Of a stretch of 64,000 bases of DNA, positions 1-8,495 are shown in pieces. The stretch covers positions 522,575 to 586,574 of the forward strand of contig JAWKKV010000002.1 of assembly GCA_041393015.1 (NCBI GenBank), read 5' to 3'. Positions within the stretch are counted from its first letter, which is position 1, and each line of letters begins with the position of its first letter. Both the position numbers and the translations under genes were made by a program. The notes beneath the pieces are model-generated. The model saw only the letters and a list, made by a program, of their open reading frames with translations, did no database searches and was not told where the DNA came from. Source of the DNA: JAGQYH01 sp041393015. GTDB lineage: Bacteria > Bacteroidota > Bacteroidia > Chitinophagales > JADIYW01.

Positions 1-220
1 CAATCAACTTGTCAATGATATAATCTGAGTGATCTAAAATCCATTCTTTCAAATTAACCACATGTGCGATTCTTTCTTCACTAGAAAGTTTTTGAATCAC
101 TTTTTCGGCGGCATGCGCTTTGGCATAAACCGCGTTAATAGCTTCATCCGTTTGATCCGTGATGGTATAAAGTTGTTGATTGGTAATTGGATTGATAACT
201 GGAATAGTAAGTGGCTCCAT
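1..220 (-). CDS. Aldehyde dehydrogenase family protein, N-terminal part (runs off window start)
   Basis: The reading frame starts with ATG at 220 on the minus strand and stays open to the window edge, giving the first 73 residues. The beginning reads as the classic aldehyde dehydrogenase N-terminus: an INPITNQ segment where the family usually has INPATGE, then a helix rich in Ala that resembles the region leading into the NAD-binding domain, followed by a helix with LSSEERI. The catalytic Cys and Glu lie outside the window. The gene follows the PLP enzyme at 272-1459 on the same strand after about 50 bp, so the two are probably co-transcribed. The specific substrate cannot be told from this fragment. 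Confidence 0.72.
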   Translation of the reverse strand, partial: MEPLTIPVINPITNQQLYTITDQTDEAINAVYAKAHAAEKVIQKLSSEERIAHVVNLKEWILDHSDYIIDKLI

Positions 221-271
221 TATTTTAATTCTTTTGGCTTGACAATAATATACATATCAATATTAACTAAA

Positions 272-1459
272 CTATAAAAAACACATTCCCTCTCCACGAT
301 AGGTTTTTGCCTTTTCAACAATTTTTCCATTTTCAATTAAGGAAAGTTCATTGAACCGTTCACACAATTCGCCAGCTTTACTATGTCTTAAAAAGATAGG
401 ATCTCCAATTTTTAATTTAGTTTTCCCTTTGTAAACGATAGGTGTTTGAACTTCTCCGGCTCCTTCTTGATCCATTAATTTGGCATCTTCAGGCAAGTAG
501 GGAAGAGGCGCCTTAATGGGTTCTATGCCACCGGAAGCAATATATCCTCCGCCTAAGCAAGTATAAACACCTTCTTTCGGTCGTCGAGTGATTTGTATAG
601 CAAAACCTGCTGCAGGCAGCAATGAAAAATTAGAGTAATAATCAAATAGATGAGAATTGTAAAATCCTGAGCCGACTGTTATCTCAGTAACCGCTTCTTC
701 CGAACAAGTACTTTCCATACTTCCGGTTCCGCCACCATTTACAAAATCTAATTTTACTTCTTTCGTTTTTAAATAATTAACAGCTTCTTTTCTAAACTGT
801 CTAATTTGAGGAATAGAAACTGCTTTTAAACCTTTAATAGTTGTATTCATAAAAAACTTACCGGTTACATTATCGCCTACACCAGCAATTTGAGCTTCAT
901 ATCCCATTAATCCCTTGATGACTACTTTGTCCGATAAAAGCACTTTTTCCACAAATTTTGTAAAGTCCTTCATTGATCTTAAAGATGAACGCCAAACACC
1001 AAAGTGAAGTCCAGGAAAATCTACCGACATATCAATATCAATACAAATTGGCATTTTAATATTGGCATCTTTTAAAGCTTCTTCAATAATATGAATATGC
1101 TCCATTCTATCTACCATCATATAAATCTTGGCACCTGCCTTAACTTTTTGAGCGATTGCTTGTATATGCGGTGGATGAACAATAGGATAGGCCAAAATAA
1201 TATCGTCAAATCTATTTTCTGATAAATAAACGGCTTCCTCCGCTGTAAAACACATGATGCCTTTAAATTGATCACTAGATTGCAATATTCGCTCCATTAC
1301 ACTTTTACAACGAATAGATTTTGAGGCTATTCTAATGTTTTTACCTTTTGCTCTTTCTATTAAAACATCAATATTTTGATGCATCAAATCGAGGTCAACA
1401 TAAGCCAATGGCATCCTCTGACCTTTGAATATAGACTTGTAGTATTTATACTTTGACAT
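272..1459 (-). CDS. Fold-type III PLP enzyme, alanine racemase N-terminal / D-threonine aldolase-like (amino acid deaminase/aldolase)
   Basis: This 395-residue protein has the TIM-barrel opening of the alanine racemase/D-threonine aldolase superfamily: LAYVDLDLMHQNI at about residues 18-30, then the likely PLP lysine in RIASKSIRC near residue 47. Further on are a GGGTGS phosphate-binding-like motif near 243 and a C-terminal part with GAGEVQTP and GDPIFLRHSKAGE that resembles the D-serine dehydratase-like domain. Proteins of this size and order are usually annotated as amino acid deaminase/aldolase; the true substrate is unknown. The start at 1459 gives a normal N-terminus. An aldehyde dehydrogenase gene follows downstream, which would suit an aldolase releasing an aldehyde, but that link is inference. 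Confidence 0.75.
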   Translation of the reverse strand: MSKYKYYKSIFKGQRMPLAYVDLDLMHQNIDVLIERAKGKNIRIASKSIRCKSVMERILQSSDQFKGIMCFTAEEAVYLSENRFDDIILAYPIVHPPHIQAIAQKVKAGAKIYMMVDRMEHIHIIEEALKDANIKMPICIDIDMSVDFPGLHFGVWRSSLRSMKDFTKFVEKVLLSDKVVIKGLMGYEAQIAGVGDNVTGKFFMNTTIKGLKAVSIPQIRQFRKEAVNYLKTKEVKLDFVNGGGTGSMESTCSEEAVTEITVGSGFYNSHLFDYYSNFSLLPAAGFAIQITRRPKEGVYTCLGGGYIASGGIEPIKAPLPYLPEDAKLMDQEGAGEVQTPIVYKGKTKLKIGDPIFLRHSKAGELCERFNELSLIENGKIVEKAKTYRGEGMCFL

Positions 1460-1725
1460 AACACGTCGAATCTACTAAACTTTACTTTACCAAATTCTTA
1501 TAATAAAAGATTAACTATTAAATTATTACAGTTTACACTTTGAGATAATTTAAAATTATCATACACCATTGATATCTTAATTTGAAATAGGCAATTTCAA
1601 AACTTTAAAAGATAAAAACACTTGCTTTAATCTTAGGTTAACAAATGCTTCAACTCATCAAGTTGGTGAGGCTATATCAATTTTGTTTTTGTAAATTTTG
1701 GTTTTTTAAATTAATAAATAATATA

Positions 1726-2547
1726 ATGGGAGATCTAAAAGGTAAAACTGTATTTATTACTGGAGGTAGCAGAGGTATTGGGAAAGCTATAGGTATCAGA
1801 TTGGCTAAAGAAGGCGCTAATATTGTAATTGCTGCAAAAACAGCAGAAGAACATCCAAAATTACCGGGAACTATCTATTCTGCAGCAAAAGAAATTGAGG
1901 ATGCAGGTGGAAAAGCTTTGCCTGTGATCATGGATATAAGATCAGAAGAAATGGTAGAAGCGGCCGTTTCTATTGCGGTTGAAGAATTTGGTGGCATTGA
2001 TATTTTAATTAATAATGCTAGTGCTATTAATTTGTCTCCTACACTTCAACTTCCAATGAAGCGATATGACTTAATGCACCAAGTTAATACAAGAGGTACA
2101 TTTATGACCTCTCAAAAATGTATTCCCTACTTGAAACAAGCACAAAATCCACATATTTTGAATTTATCTCCTCCTTTAAATATGGAACCGAGATGGTTTG
2201 GTACTTTTCCTGCTTATTCAATAGCTAAATATGGCATGAGTATGTGCGTGTTAGGTATGGCAGAAGAGTTTAAAGGTGATGGCATCGCAGTGAATGCCTT
2301 ATGGCCAAGAACTACTATTGCTACTGCTGCCGTTCAGAATTTATTAGGTGGTGATCAAATTATTCAGCAAAGTAGAACACCTGAAATTATGGGCGACGCT
2401 GCTTACTATATTTTAAGAAGAAACAGCAAGGATTGTACTGGTAATTTCTTTATAGATGATGAAGTACTGGATAGTGAAGGTTTTACTGATCTATCTAATT
2501 ATGCCATCAATCCAGACAATGAATTAATGCCTGATTTCTTTGTGTAA
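1726..2547 (+). CDS. SDR family oxidoreductase, HSDL2-like
   Basis: A short-chain dehydrogenase of 273 residues when started at the ATG at 1726; the frame is open upstream to 1645 but that extension is hydrophobic and unlike the family. The N-terminus carries the nucleotide-binding TGGSRGIG motif, NNAS follows in the middle, and YSIAKYG supplies the catalytic Tyr and Lys. Segments such as HPKLPGTIYSAAKEIE, NTRGTF, NLSPPLNM and AVNALWPRTTIATAA closely follow the HSDL2 subgroup (hydroxysteroid dehydrogenase-like 2), which is linked to lipid metabolism, though the substrate is not established. The C-terminal sterol-carrier domain of the animal protein is absent. It lies 26 bp ahead of the acylase gene, probably in one transcript. 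Confidence 0.85.
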   Translation: MGDLKGKTVFITGGSRGIGKAIGIRLAKEGANIVIAAKTAEEHPKLPGTIYSAAKEIEDAGGKALPVIMDIRSEEMVEAAVSIAVEEFGGIDILINNASAINLSPTLQLPMKRYDLMHQVNTRGTFMTSQKCIPYLKQAQNPHILNLSPPLNMEPRWFGTFPAYSIAKYGMSMCVLGMAEEFKGDGIAVNALWPRTTIATAAVQNLLGGDQIIQQSRTPEIMGDAAYYILRRNSKDCTGNFFIDDEVLDSEGFTDLSNYAINPDNELMPDFFV

Positions 2548-2573
2548 CCTAAATCTTAAAAATTAAAATCTTC

Positions 2574-4700
2574 ATGAGACAATTCTTCCTTTTTTTATCC
2601 CTAATTCAATTTACTGTTATTTATGCCGGTGGAAACAAGGATAAGGAATATTATATGCCGGATTATATCCATACTGAATCTATTCAAATAGTAAGAGATT
2701 CCTTTGGTGTGCCACATATTTTTGCTCCCACTGATGCAGAAGTAGCCTATGGTTTGGCTTGGGCAACTTTAGAAGATGATTCCAAGACGGCTCAATTCTT
2801 ATATTTTGCCTCAAAAGGATTATTGGGAAGACATGAAGGAATTCAAGGTGCTATTATTGACTATGCGGTGCAGTTAACGAGAGTTCGAGATGAAGCCGTA
2901 ACTTATTTAGACAACTGTCCTGAAGATTTTAAGAAAGTAGTAGAATCCTATTGTGCCGGTGTAAACGCTTACCTCGCTAACCATTGGGATGAACTATTGA
3001 TTAAAAAAGCATTTCCGTTAGAACCTGTTGATGTGATTTCAGGCTATATGCTTGGTATGTCTTTAATGGCAGGCATTGATGGTGCTTTAAAATCAATTGT
3101 TGAGGAGAAAATGGCAGAACATATTCCAGACCAACCAGATTATCCTATTATTGGCTCAAATGCTATTGCTTTCAATCAGAATATCACTAAAGACGGCAAC
3201 ACCTATTTAGATATTAATTCTCATCAACCCTTAGAAGGTATTTTATCTTGGTATGAAGCACACCTTTGTAGTGAGGAAGGATTAAATATCACAGGATCTT
3301 TGTTTCATGGTGGATTATCCATCTTTCACGGTACCAATGAAAATTTAGGTTGGGCACACACGGTAGGCGCTTTCGACAAGAAGGATATTTTCGTTTTAAA
3401 AATGAAAGAAGGTAGTAAGTTGTATTATCAATATGGAGATGAATACAAGAAACTTGAAAAAGGAGCTGCGAAGCTTAGAGTAGGCTTGGGTAAAAATCAC
3501 AATTTGGTGCTACCAGTGAGAAAGAAAATTTATTGGAGTGAATTTGGTCCGACATTAAAAACAAAAGAAGGCGTGTTTGCCTTAAAAATGCCAGCGTTAA
3601 TGGCACCTGAAGTAGCAGAGCAATGGTGGCGAATGAACAAAGCCAAAAATTTTGAAGAGTTTAAGTCTATTTTAAGTCAGCAAGGAATGGCGCAAATGAA
3701 TGTTTGTTATGCTGATATGGAAGGCAACATCTACCTTTTAGCCAACGGATTGATTCCTAAACGAAAAGAAGGGTTGGATTGGGAGCAACCGGTTTGGGGC
3801 ACAGGACCAGATGTAAATTGGACAGAATATTATTCCATTGATGAATTGGCACATTTTGAGAATCCAGAATGCGGTTATGTTTTTAACACTAACAATTCTG
3901 CTTTTCATGGAACGGCTCCTGAAGAAAATTTAGATCCGAGTAAGTTCAGCGAAAACATGGGCTATAATTTGGTAGTTAATAACAGAAGTGCTCGTTTTTA
4001 TCAATTAATGGAACAATATGATGCTGTTGATTGGCAAGACTTTTTAGACATTAAGTATGATCATCAATATGTTAGTGATACTTTTTATTTCTTAAAAGAA
4101 TTTCCAATTATGGACGTCTTTAATGTTTCTGCAGAAGAACATCCCGATTTAGCTGATGCCATTGAACATTTTGATAATTGGAACTGGAAAACTGATAGTT
4201 TAAATCTTGATTTTCCAATAGTTGCTTATACACTTTATGAAATCTACTATCGATCAACTGCGGAGCAAGAGAAACTGTTTCAAGAAGATTCAGTGGCAAG
4301 AAAGAAATTCTTTGTGGATTGTATGCGATTGGCTAAAAACCACATGATGACCACTTTCGGCACTATGGAAATTCCTTTTGGTAGAGTGCACGGGCTGAAG
4401 CGTGGTGACAAATGGGTGCCTTTAAATGGCGGACCGGAAAACATTAGAGCGGCAGCGGCTAAAAAAATTGAGGATGGTAGATTAGCCGTTTGGGTAGGAG
4501 ATTCTTTTATTCAATTAGTGAAATTTACCAAAGATGGTCCAGAGATTTATAGCATTAGTCCTTATGGCGCTTCAAACAAACCTGAAAGTCCGCACTATAC
4601 CGACCAAATGGAAATGTTCTCGAAGCAACAAATGAAGAAAATGAGTTTGGATAAAAATTACTGGCTACAAAGAGCAGAAGCCATTTACAATCCTAAGTAA
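2574..4700 (+). CDS. Penicillin acylase family protein (secreted Ntn hydrolase)
   Basis: A 708-residue secreted amide hydrolase. Residues 1-19 look like a signal peptide. The chain then follows the alpha-subunit layout of the penicillin/aculeacin/acyl-homoserine-lactone acylases (IVRDSFGVPHIFAPTDAEVAYG near 39-60). The self-processing site is GSNAIAF with Ser195 as the expected N-terminal nucleophile of the beta chain. The beta chain has the usual HQPLEG and LFHGGLSIFHGTNENLGWAHT segments, and a later NTNNSAF segment likely provides the oxyanion Asn. The substrate cannot be deduced; members of the family cleave beta-lactam side chains, cyclic lipopeptides or acyl-homoserine lactones. It probably works in the periplasm. 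It follows the HSDL2-like SDR by 26 bp. Confidence 0.88.
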   Translation: MRQFFLFLSLIQFTVIYAGGNKDKEYYMPDYIHTESIQIVRDSFGVPHIFAPTDAEVAYGLAWATLEDDSKTAQFLYFASKGLLGRHEGIQGAIIDYAVQLTRVRDEAVTYLDNCPEDFKKVVESYCAGVNAYLANHWDELLIKKAFPLEPVDVISGYMLGMSLMAGIDGALKSIVEEKMAEHIPDQPDYPIIGSNAIAFNQNITKDGNTYLDINSHQPLEGILSWYEAHLCSEEGLNITGSLFHGGLSIFHGTNENLGWAHTVGAFDKKDIFVLKMKEGSKLYYQYGDEYKKLEKGAAKLRVGLGKNHNLVLPVRKKIYWSEFGPTLKTKEGVFALKMPALMAPEVAEQWWRMNKAKNFEEFKSILSQQGMAQMNVCYADMEGNIYLLANGLIPKRKEGLDWEQPVWGTGPDVNWTEYYSIDELAHFENPECGYVFNTNNSAFHGTAPEENLDPSKFSENMGYNLVVNNRSARFYQLMEQYDAVDWQDFLDIKYDHQYVSDTFYFLKEFPIMDVFNVSAEEHPDLADAIEHFDNWNWKTDSLNLDFPIVAYTLYEIYYRSTAEQEKLFQEDSVARKKFFVDCMRLAKNHMMTTFGTMEIPFGRVHGLKRGDKWVPLNGGPENIRAAAAKKIEDGRLAVWVGDSFIQLVKFTKDGPEIYSISPYGASNKPESPHYTDQMEMFSKQQMKKMSLDKNYWLQRAEAIYNPK

Positions 4701-4747
4701 TCTTCAAGATTCAAGATTTAATAAGTTTCTTAATAATAAAGGGGCAG

Positions 4748-5155
4748 TTATTTTTTAATCGATTGTTTTAAAAGTAATTGCCCAACTAATTCTGAAACAA
4801 TCCATTCTTCTGTAATTTTAGTCCCTTCAAATCGACTGATAACCATTTCATTCCACTTTATCTTTTTACCAGATGGTGGAATGCCCATCATATTGGCATT
4901 ATGAGTGCCTTGTAGTGTACGCTGCCAAGAAATAACCTTATCATTTTCAATAAAAACTTCAACACTTACAACACTAATATCTGGAATGGCAGATCGAAGT
5001 TGCTTAGAAAATTTTTTAATGAAATCATGGCCACGAAATTCCTTGTTATCCGCATGAGCTAAATAATTGACAGAAAAAACATCCTCAATTATGTCCAAAT
5101 TTCCGCTACCAATTAGTTGATCAACGGCATATCTGATTTGATTTTCTCTACTCAT
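4748..5155 (-). CDS. SnoaL-like / ester cyclase family protein
   Basis: A 135-residue protein with the cone-shaped alpha+beta barrel pattern of the NTF2/SnoaL superfamily. An opening helix (NQIRYAVDQLIGSGNLDIIEDVFSVNY reading) is followed by HADNKEFRGHDFIKKF. The strands around SVVSVEVFIENDKVISWQRTLQGTH and MGIPPSGKKIKWNEMVISRFEG are typical of the ester cyclase branch. No specific activity can be assigned; family members include polyketide cyclases and many uncharacterised proteins. It starts 8 bp after the AMP nucleosidase stop on the same strand, so the two likely share a transcript. Confidence 0.75.
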   Translation of the reverse strand: MSRENQIRYAVDQLIGSGNLDIIEDVFSVNYLAHADNKEFRGHDFIKKFSKQLRSAIPDISVVSVEVFIENDKVISWQRTLQGTHNANMMGIPPSGKKIKWNEMVISRFEGTKITEEWIVSELVGQLLLKQSIKK

Positions 5156-5163
5156 TAATTCAC

Positions 5164-5934
5164 CTAGAACTTCAAATGTTTAACCGTCAATCCTTTATTG
5201 ATCAATTGATTTAAAGAATCTATACCAATTTTAATGTGTTGATCCACATAGTTGGTGGTTACCAATTTATCACTTTTCTTAGTTTTTACACCTTCAGGAA
5301 TCATCGGTTGATCACTCACTAAAAGCAAGGCTCCGGTTGGAATAGAATTGGCAAAACCAGTTATAAATATGGTAGCGGTCTCCATATCGATACCCATTAC
5401 TCTAATTTCTCTCAAGTACTCTTTAAACTCTTCATCATGCTCCCAAACCCTTCTGTTTGTAGTATATACCGTTCCCGTCCAGTAATCAAAATTATGATCT
5501 CTTATAGTAGTAGAAACCGCCTTCTGCAAATTAAAAGAGGGTAGTGCCGGCACTTCTTGTGGGAAGTAATCATCAGAAGTTCCTTCACCTCTAATCGCAG
5601 CAATAGGCAAAATAAAATCACCCAATTTATTCTTCTTCTTTAAGCCACCACATTTACCTAAAAACAAAACAGCTTTAGGTTTAATAGAACTCAATAAGTC
5701 CATAATAGTTGCAGCATTTGCGCTTCCCATTCCAAAGTTAATCATGGTAATATCGCCTGAAGTAGCATTCGGCATAGCTTTGCTTTTACCTTTAATCTTT
5801 ACTCCTTGTATTTTAGCAAACAGCTCTAAATATTTCCCAAAATTTGTCAATAAAATATATTTGCCCAATTTATGATTGGCCACACCTGTATATCTTTCTA
5901 ACCAATTACTTACAATTTCTGCTTTTGTCTTCAT
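5164..5934 (-). CDS. amn: AMP nucleosidase, short form
   Basis: A 256-residue member of the PNP/UDP phosphorylase fold that hydrolyses AMP to adenine and ribose 5-phosphate in the cytoplasm. Family features are the TMINFGMGSANAATIMDLL segment, the glycine-rich LFLGKCGGLKKKN loop, the GEGTSDDYFP segment that contacts the ribose phosphate, and MGIDMETATIF near the purine site. The length matches the short form found in Bacteroidota rather than the 480-residue E. coli Amn, which carries an extra N-terminal domain. The start at 5934 gives the expected N-terminal helix. It is followed closely by the SnoaL-like gene. Confidence 0.85.
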   Translation of the reverse strand: MKTKAEIVSNWLERYTGVANHKLGKYILLTNFGKYLELFAKIQGVKIKGKSKAMPNATSGDITMINFGMGSANAATIMDLLSSIKPKAVLFLGKCGGLKKKNKLGDFILPIAAIRGEGTSDDYFPQEVPALPSFNLQKAVSTTIRDHNFDYWTGTVYTTNRRVWEHDEEFKEYLREIRVMGIDMETATIFITGFANSIPTGALLLVSDQPMIPEGVKTKKSDKLVTTNYVDQHIKIGIDSLNQLINKGLTVKHLKF

Positions 5935-6079
5935 ACTCGTCTTTCTTTTGTCTTTTTATTCCCTTAAACATTTTTAGGGAAAATATATCTATTAAGCGTG
6001 CTAAATTAGATAATATTTCACCATATTAGTTTAATTGGACAGTCAAAGGTACTGCCTAAACCATTGTAATGCAATAAAC

Positions 6080-6463
6080 ATGAAAGACTATAAACAATAT
6101 TTTACATTAAATGCGCCGCCTGAAATCGTTTATTTGGGACTTACCCGACCAGATACAATCGCTTTATGGACAGGCTTTGAAGCTCAAATGTCTACAGAAG
6201 AAAATAGCGAATTCTCCTTGTGGGATGGAAACATTGTAGGCAAAAATCTGTTATTTGAAAAAGATAGAAAAATAGTGCAACAATGGTATTTTGGAGAGGA
6301 ATCAGAAGATTCTATTGTCACTATAATCTTGCATCCTCATAAAAAGGGCACCTCTATTGAGTTACGACACACTAACATACCTGATGATGCGTATGATGAT
6401 ATGGTAGAAGGTTGGAACAATGCTTATTTTGGAAGTTTGCAGGAGTTTTATGAAGAAGAATAA
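6080..6463 (+). CDS. SRPBCC / AHSA1-like domain protein
   Basis: I chose the ATG at 6080, which gives 127 residues; the frame is open from 6035 but that extension is not family-like. The sequence follows the START-like ATPase activator (AHSA1) pattern: PEIVYLGLTRPDTIALWTG at the N-terminus, then SEFSLWDGNIVGKNL, then the strand with IVQQWYFGEE, and finally TSIELRHTNIPDD with a C-terminal amphipathic helix ending in YFGSLQEFYE. Such proteins bind hydrophobic ligands or act on partner proteins; the role here is unknown. It stands alone between the divergent AMP nucleosidase gene and the DUF3857 pair. Confidence 0.75.
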   Translation: MKDYKQYFTLNAPPEIVYLGLTRPDTIALWTGFEAQMSTEENSEFSLWDGNIVGKNLLFEKDRKIVQQWYFGEESEDSIVTIILHPHKKGTSIELRHTNIPDDAYDDMVEGWNNAYFGSLQEFYEEE

Positions 6464-6558
6464 ATAAAATCCCTTCTAATTAACAAGATATAACAACTGA
6501 ATTTTACAAAGTGGAATAATTTATGTAATCTTCTTTTTAGAAATTAACACATCACTGC

Positions 6559-8487
6559 ATGAGAAACCTAATCGTTTTAATTTGTCTTTCATTTACTGTG
6601 CTAGTAAATGCTCAAGATTATGAGAAACTTGACTACTATTTAAATAAATATCCTGGCGATAATGTAGTCAATAGTTTAATGAGTACGCATTTAGTGATAG
6701 ATTATGGTGATAACGGTATTCCAAAAGTGCTGATGACGGATATAGAAAGATCGATTTATTTAAAAGACAACGCCGCTTCCTTTTCTTCCGGTTCCGTAAC
6801 GCATTCTGAGCATTACAAAATCAAATCACTTGACGTTTATTCCTTGATTCCGAATGGCAATAAATTTAAAAAGCTAAAGGTGGAAGACTTTGCCAAGAAA
6901 ACAGAATTTAGTCCGGGTATTTTCCATAATGGAACAGAATCTTTGAATTTCATTTATCCATCTTTATCGAAAGGAGCCATTTCTGTAAAAGAAAACACAA
7001 TGGAATTAAGCATTCCTCAGTTGTTATCCGGTTTTTATATTCAAGATTATTACCCCACTGAAAAAATGGAAATAACCATTGAAGTAGCAGATGGTATTGA
7101 ACTAGAATTTTCCTACATCAATGCAGAAGAAGATAAGTATAAACCAACCATTACCCCTACAAAAAAAGGTAAATTATATAAATGGTTGTTAACTGATATT
7201 CCTGCTTTTGAGTTTGAAAGCGATGCGCCAAGTATTACTTATTACACGCCTCATATTGTTCCTAGAATTGCATCTTACCAAAAAGATGGAGAAAAGGTGA
7301 GGTTGTTGTCTACTGTAGACGATTTATACCAATGGTATTACTCTTTAATTGAGCAAACAGATAAAACTTCGAATGACGAAATCAAAGCTGTGGTTGATTC
7401 ATTAACTGCTGGTGTTACGGATGAATTGGAAAAAATTAGTCGAATTTACTATTGGGCACAAGACAATATCCGTTATGTAGCTTTTGAGGAAGGCATGCAA
7501 GGCTTTATTCCTGAAAATGCAGAAAATGTTTGTAGTAAAAAATATGGCGATTGTAAAGGCATTACTTCTTTATTGTATACCATGATGAGAGACGCCGGCA
7601 TTGAAGCCTATTTCACTTGGGTAGGCACACGAGATCGACCTTATCGCTATGAAGATGTTCCAGCGCCCATTGTAGATAATCACATGATTTTATCTTACAA
7701 ACACGATGGAAAATTCTACTTTATTGACGGCACATCCAATACCAGTCCGGTAGGTGAACCAACGGCTTTTATTCAAGGAAAAGAAGTATTAATTGCCATT
7801 GATAAAAATGAATATAAGGTTATTGAAGTGCCTGTTCATTCTTATGATTACACCACTTATTCTGATACTGTTTTCCTTACTTTAGATGAGGAAGAAGGAT
7901 CGCTAAAAGGCAAAGGCAAATCAAGCCTCTCGGGTTTTTATAATACTCGATTAAAAGGCTATTTAAAATTGAGTTCAAAAGATGAACAAAAACGATTTTT
8001 AGAAAGCTACTTGGAAAAAGGACATAATAAGTTTGAGTTGGACACTTTTAATGTTTCTGATATTACCAATAGGATGGAGGCATTAAAGATCGATTATGAT
8101 TTCTCTTTAGCGGATTATGTTTCTAAAAATGAAGATGAGATCTACGTCAATCTAACTTTAGATAAAACGTACAGCGATTTCAATTTAAATCCAAAAAGAA
8201 AAGTGCCGTATGAAAAACCCTTTAAATCTAAGAATGATTTAACGGTAATTTTAGATATTCCTGCAGGTTATGAAGCTACTTACATTCCTGAAAATCAAGA
8301 ATTTAAAAAGGACCAATTTGGCTTCAGCTTTAATGTGTCGCAACAAGGTAATCAAATCATTCAAAAGTTTACCATGTACGATGATTTCCTATTATTAGGG
8401 CAAGAAAACTTTGATGATTGGAACAAAATGATTCGTTCAATTAAAAAGGTAAATCGCGAATCTATTATCCTAAACAAAATAAAATAA
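6559..8487 (+). CDS. DUF3857 and transglutaminase-like domain protein, catalytic residues present
   Basis: A 642-residue exported protein with a signal peptide (residues 1-19, ending VNAQ). A beta-rich N-terminal DUF3857 region covers roughly 35-240. A transglutaminase-like papain-fold domain follows with an intact triad: Cys332 in YGDCKGITSLL, His375 in VDNHMIL and Asp390 in FIDGTSN. The C-terminal third is beta-rich and resembles the DUF3858 part of this family. Members are common in Bacteroidota envelopes and are thought to be proteases or transamidases, but the substrate is unknown. The next gene, 8 bp downstream, is a paralogue without the triad, so the two probably form an operon and perhaps a complex. 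Confidence 0.85.
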   Translation: MRNLIVLICLSFTVLVNAQDYEKLDYYLNKYPGDNVVNSLMSTHLVIDYGDNGIPKVLMTDIERSIYLKDNAASFSSGSVTHSEHYKIKSLDVYSLIPNGNKFKKLKVEDFAKKTEFSPGIFHNGTESLNFIYPSLSKGAISVKENTMELSIPQLLSGFYIQDYYPTEKMEITIEVADGIELEFSYINAEEDKYKPTITPTKKGKLYKWLLTDIPAFEFESDAPSITYYTPHIVPRIASYQKDGEKVRLLSTVDDLYQWYYSLIEQTDKTSNDEIKAVVDSLTAGVTDELEKISRIYYWAQDNIRYVAFEEGMQGFIPENAENVCSKKYGDCKGITSLLYTMMRDAGIEAYFTWVGTRDRPYRYEDVPAPIVDNHMILSYKHDGKFYFIDGTSNTSPVGEPTAFIQGKEVLIAIDKNEYKVIEVPVHSYDYTTYSDTVFLTLDEEEGSLKGKGKSSLSGFYNTRLKGYLKLSSKDEQKRFLESYLEKGHNKFELDTFNVSDITNRMEALKIDYDFSLADYVSKNEDEIYVNLTLDKTYSDFNLNPKRKVPYEKPFKSKNDLTVILDIPAGYEATYIPENQEFKKDQFGFSFNVSQQGNQIIQKFTMYDDFLLLGQENFDDWNKMIRSIKKVNRESIILNKIK

Positions 8488-8495
8488 GCTTATAA

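Noticed and set aside
1645..1725. N-terminal extension of the HSDL2-like SDR
   Set aside because: The extension is hydrophobic and low in complexity, while the family N-terminus begins just after the ATG at 1726.
5844..6029. Plus-strand 61-residue frame opposite the amn start
   Set aside because: Overlaps the antisense of the AMP nucleosidase N-terminus and its promoter region, and is very rich in Ile, Phe and Tyr as expected for AT-rich shadow.
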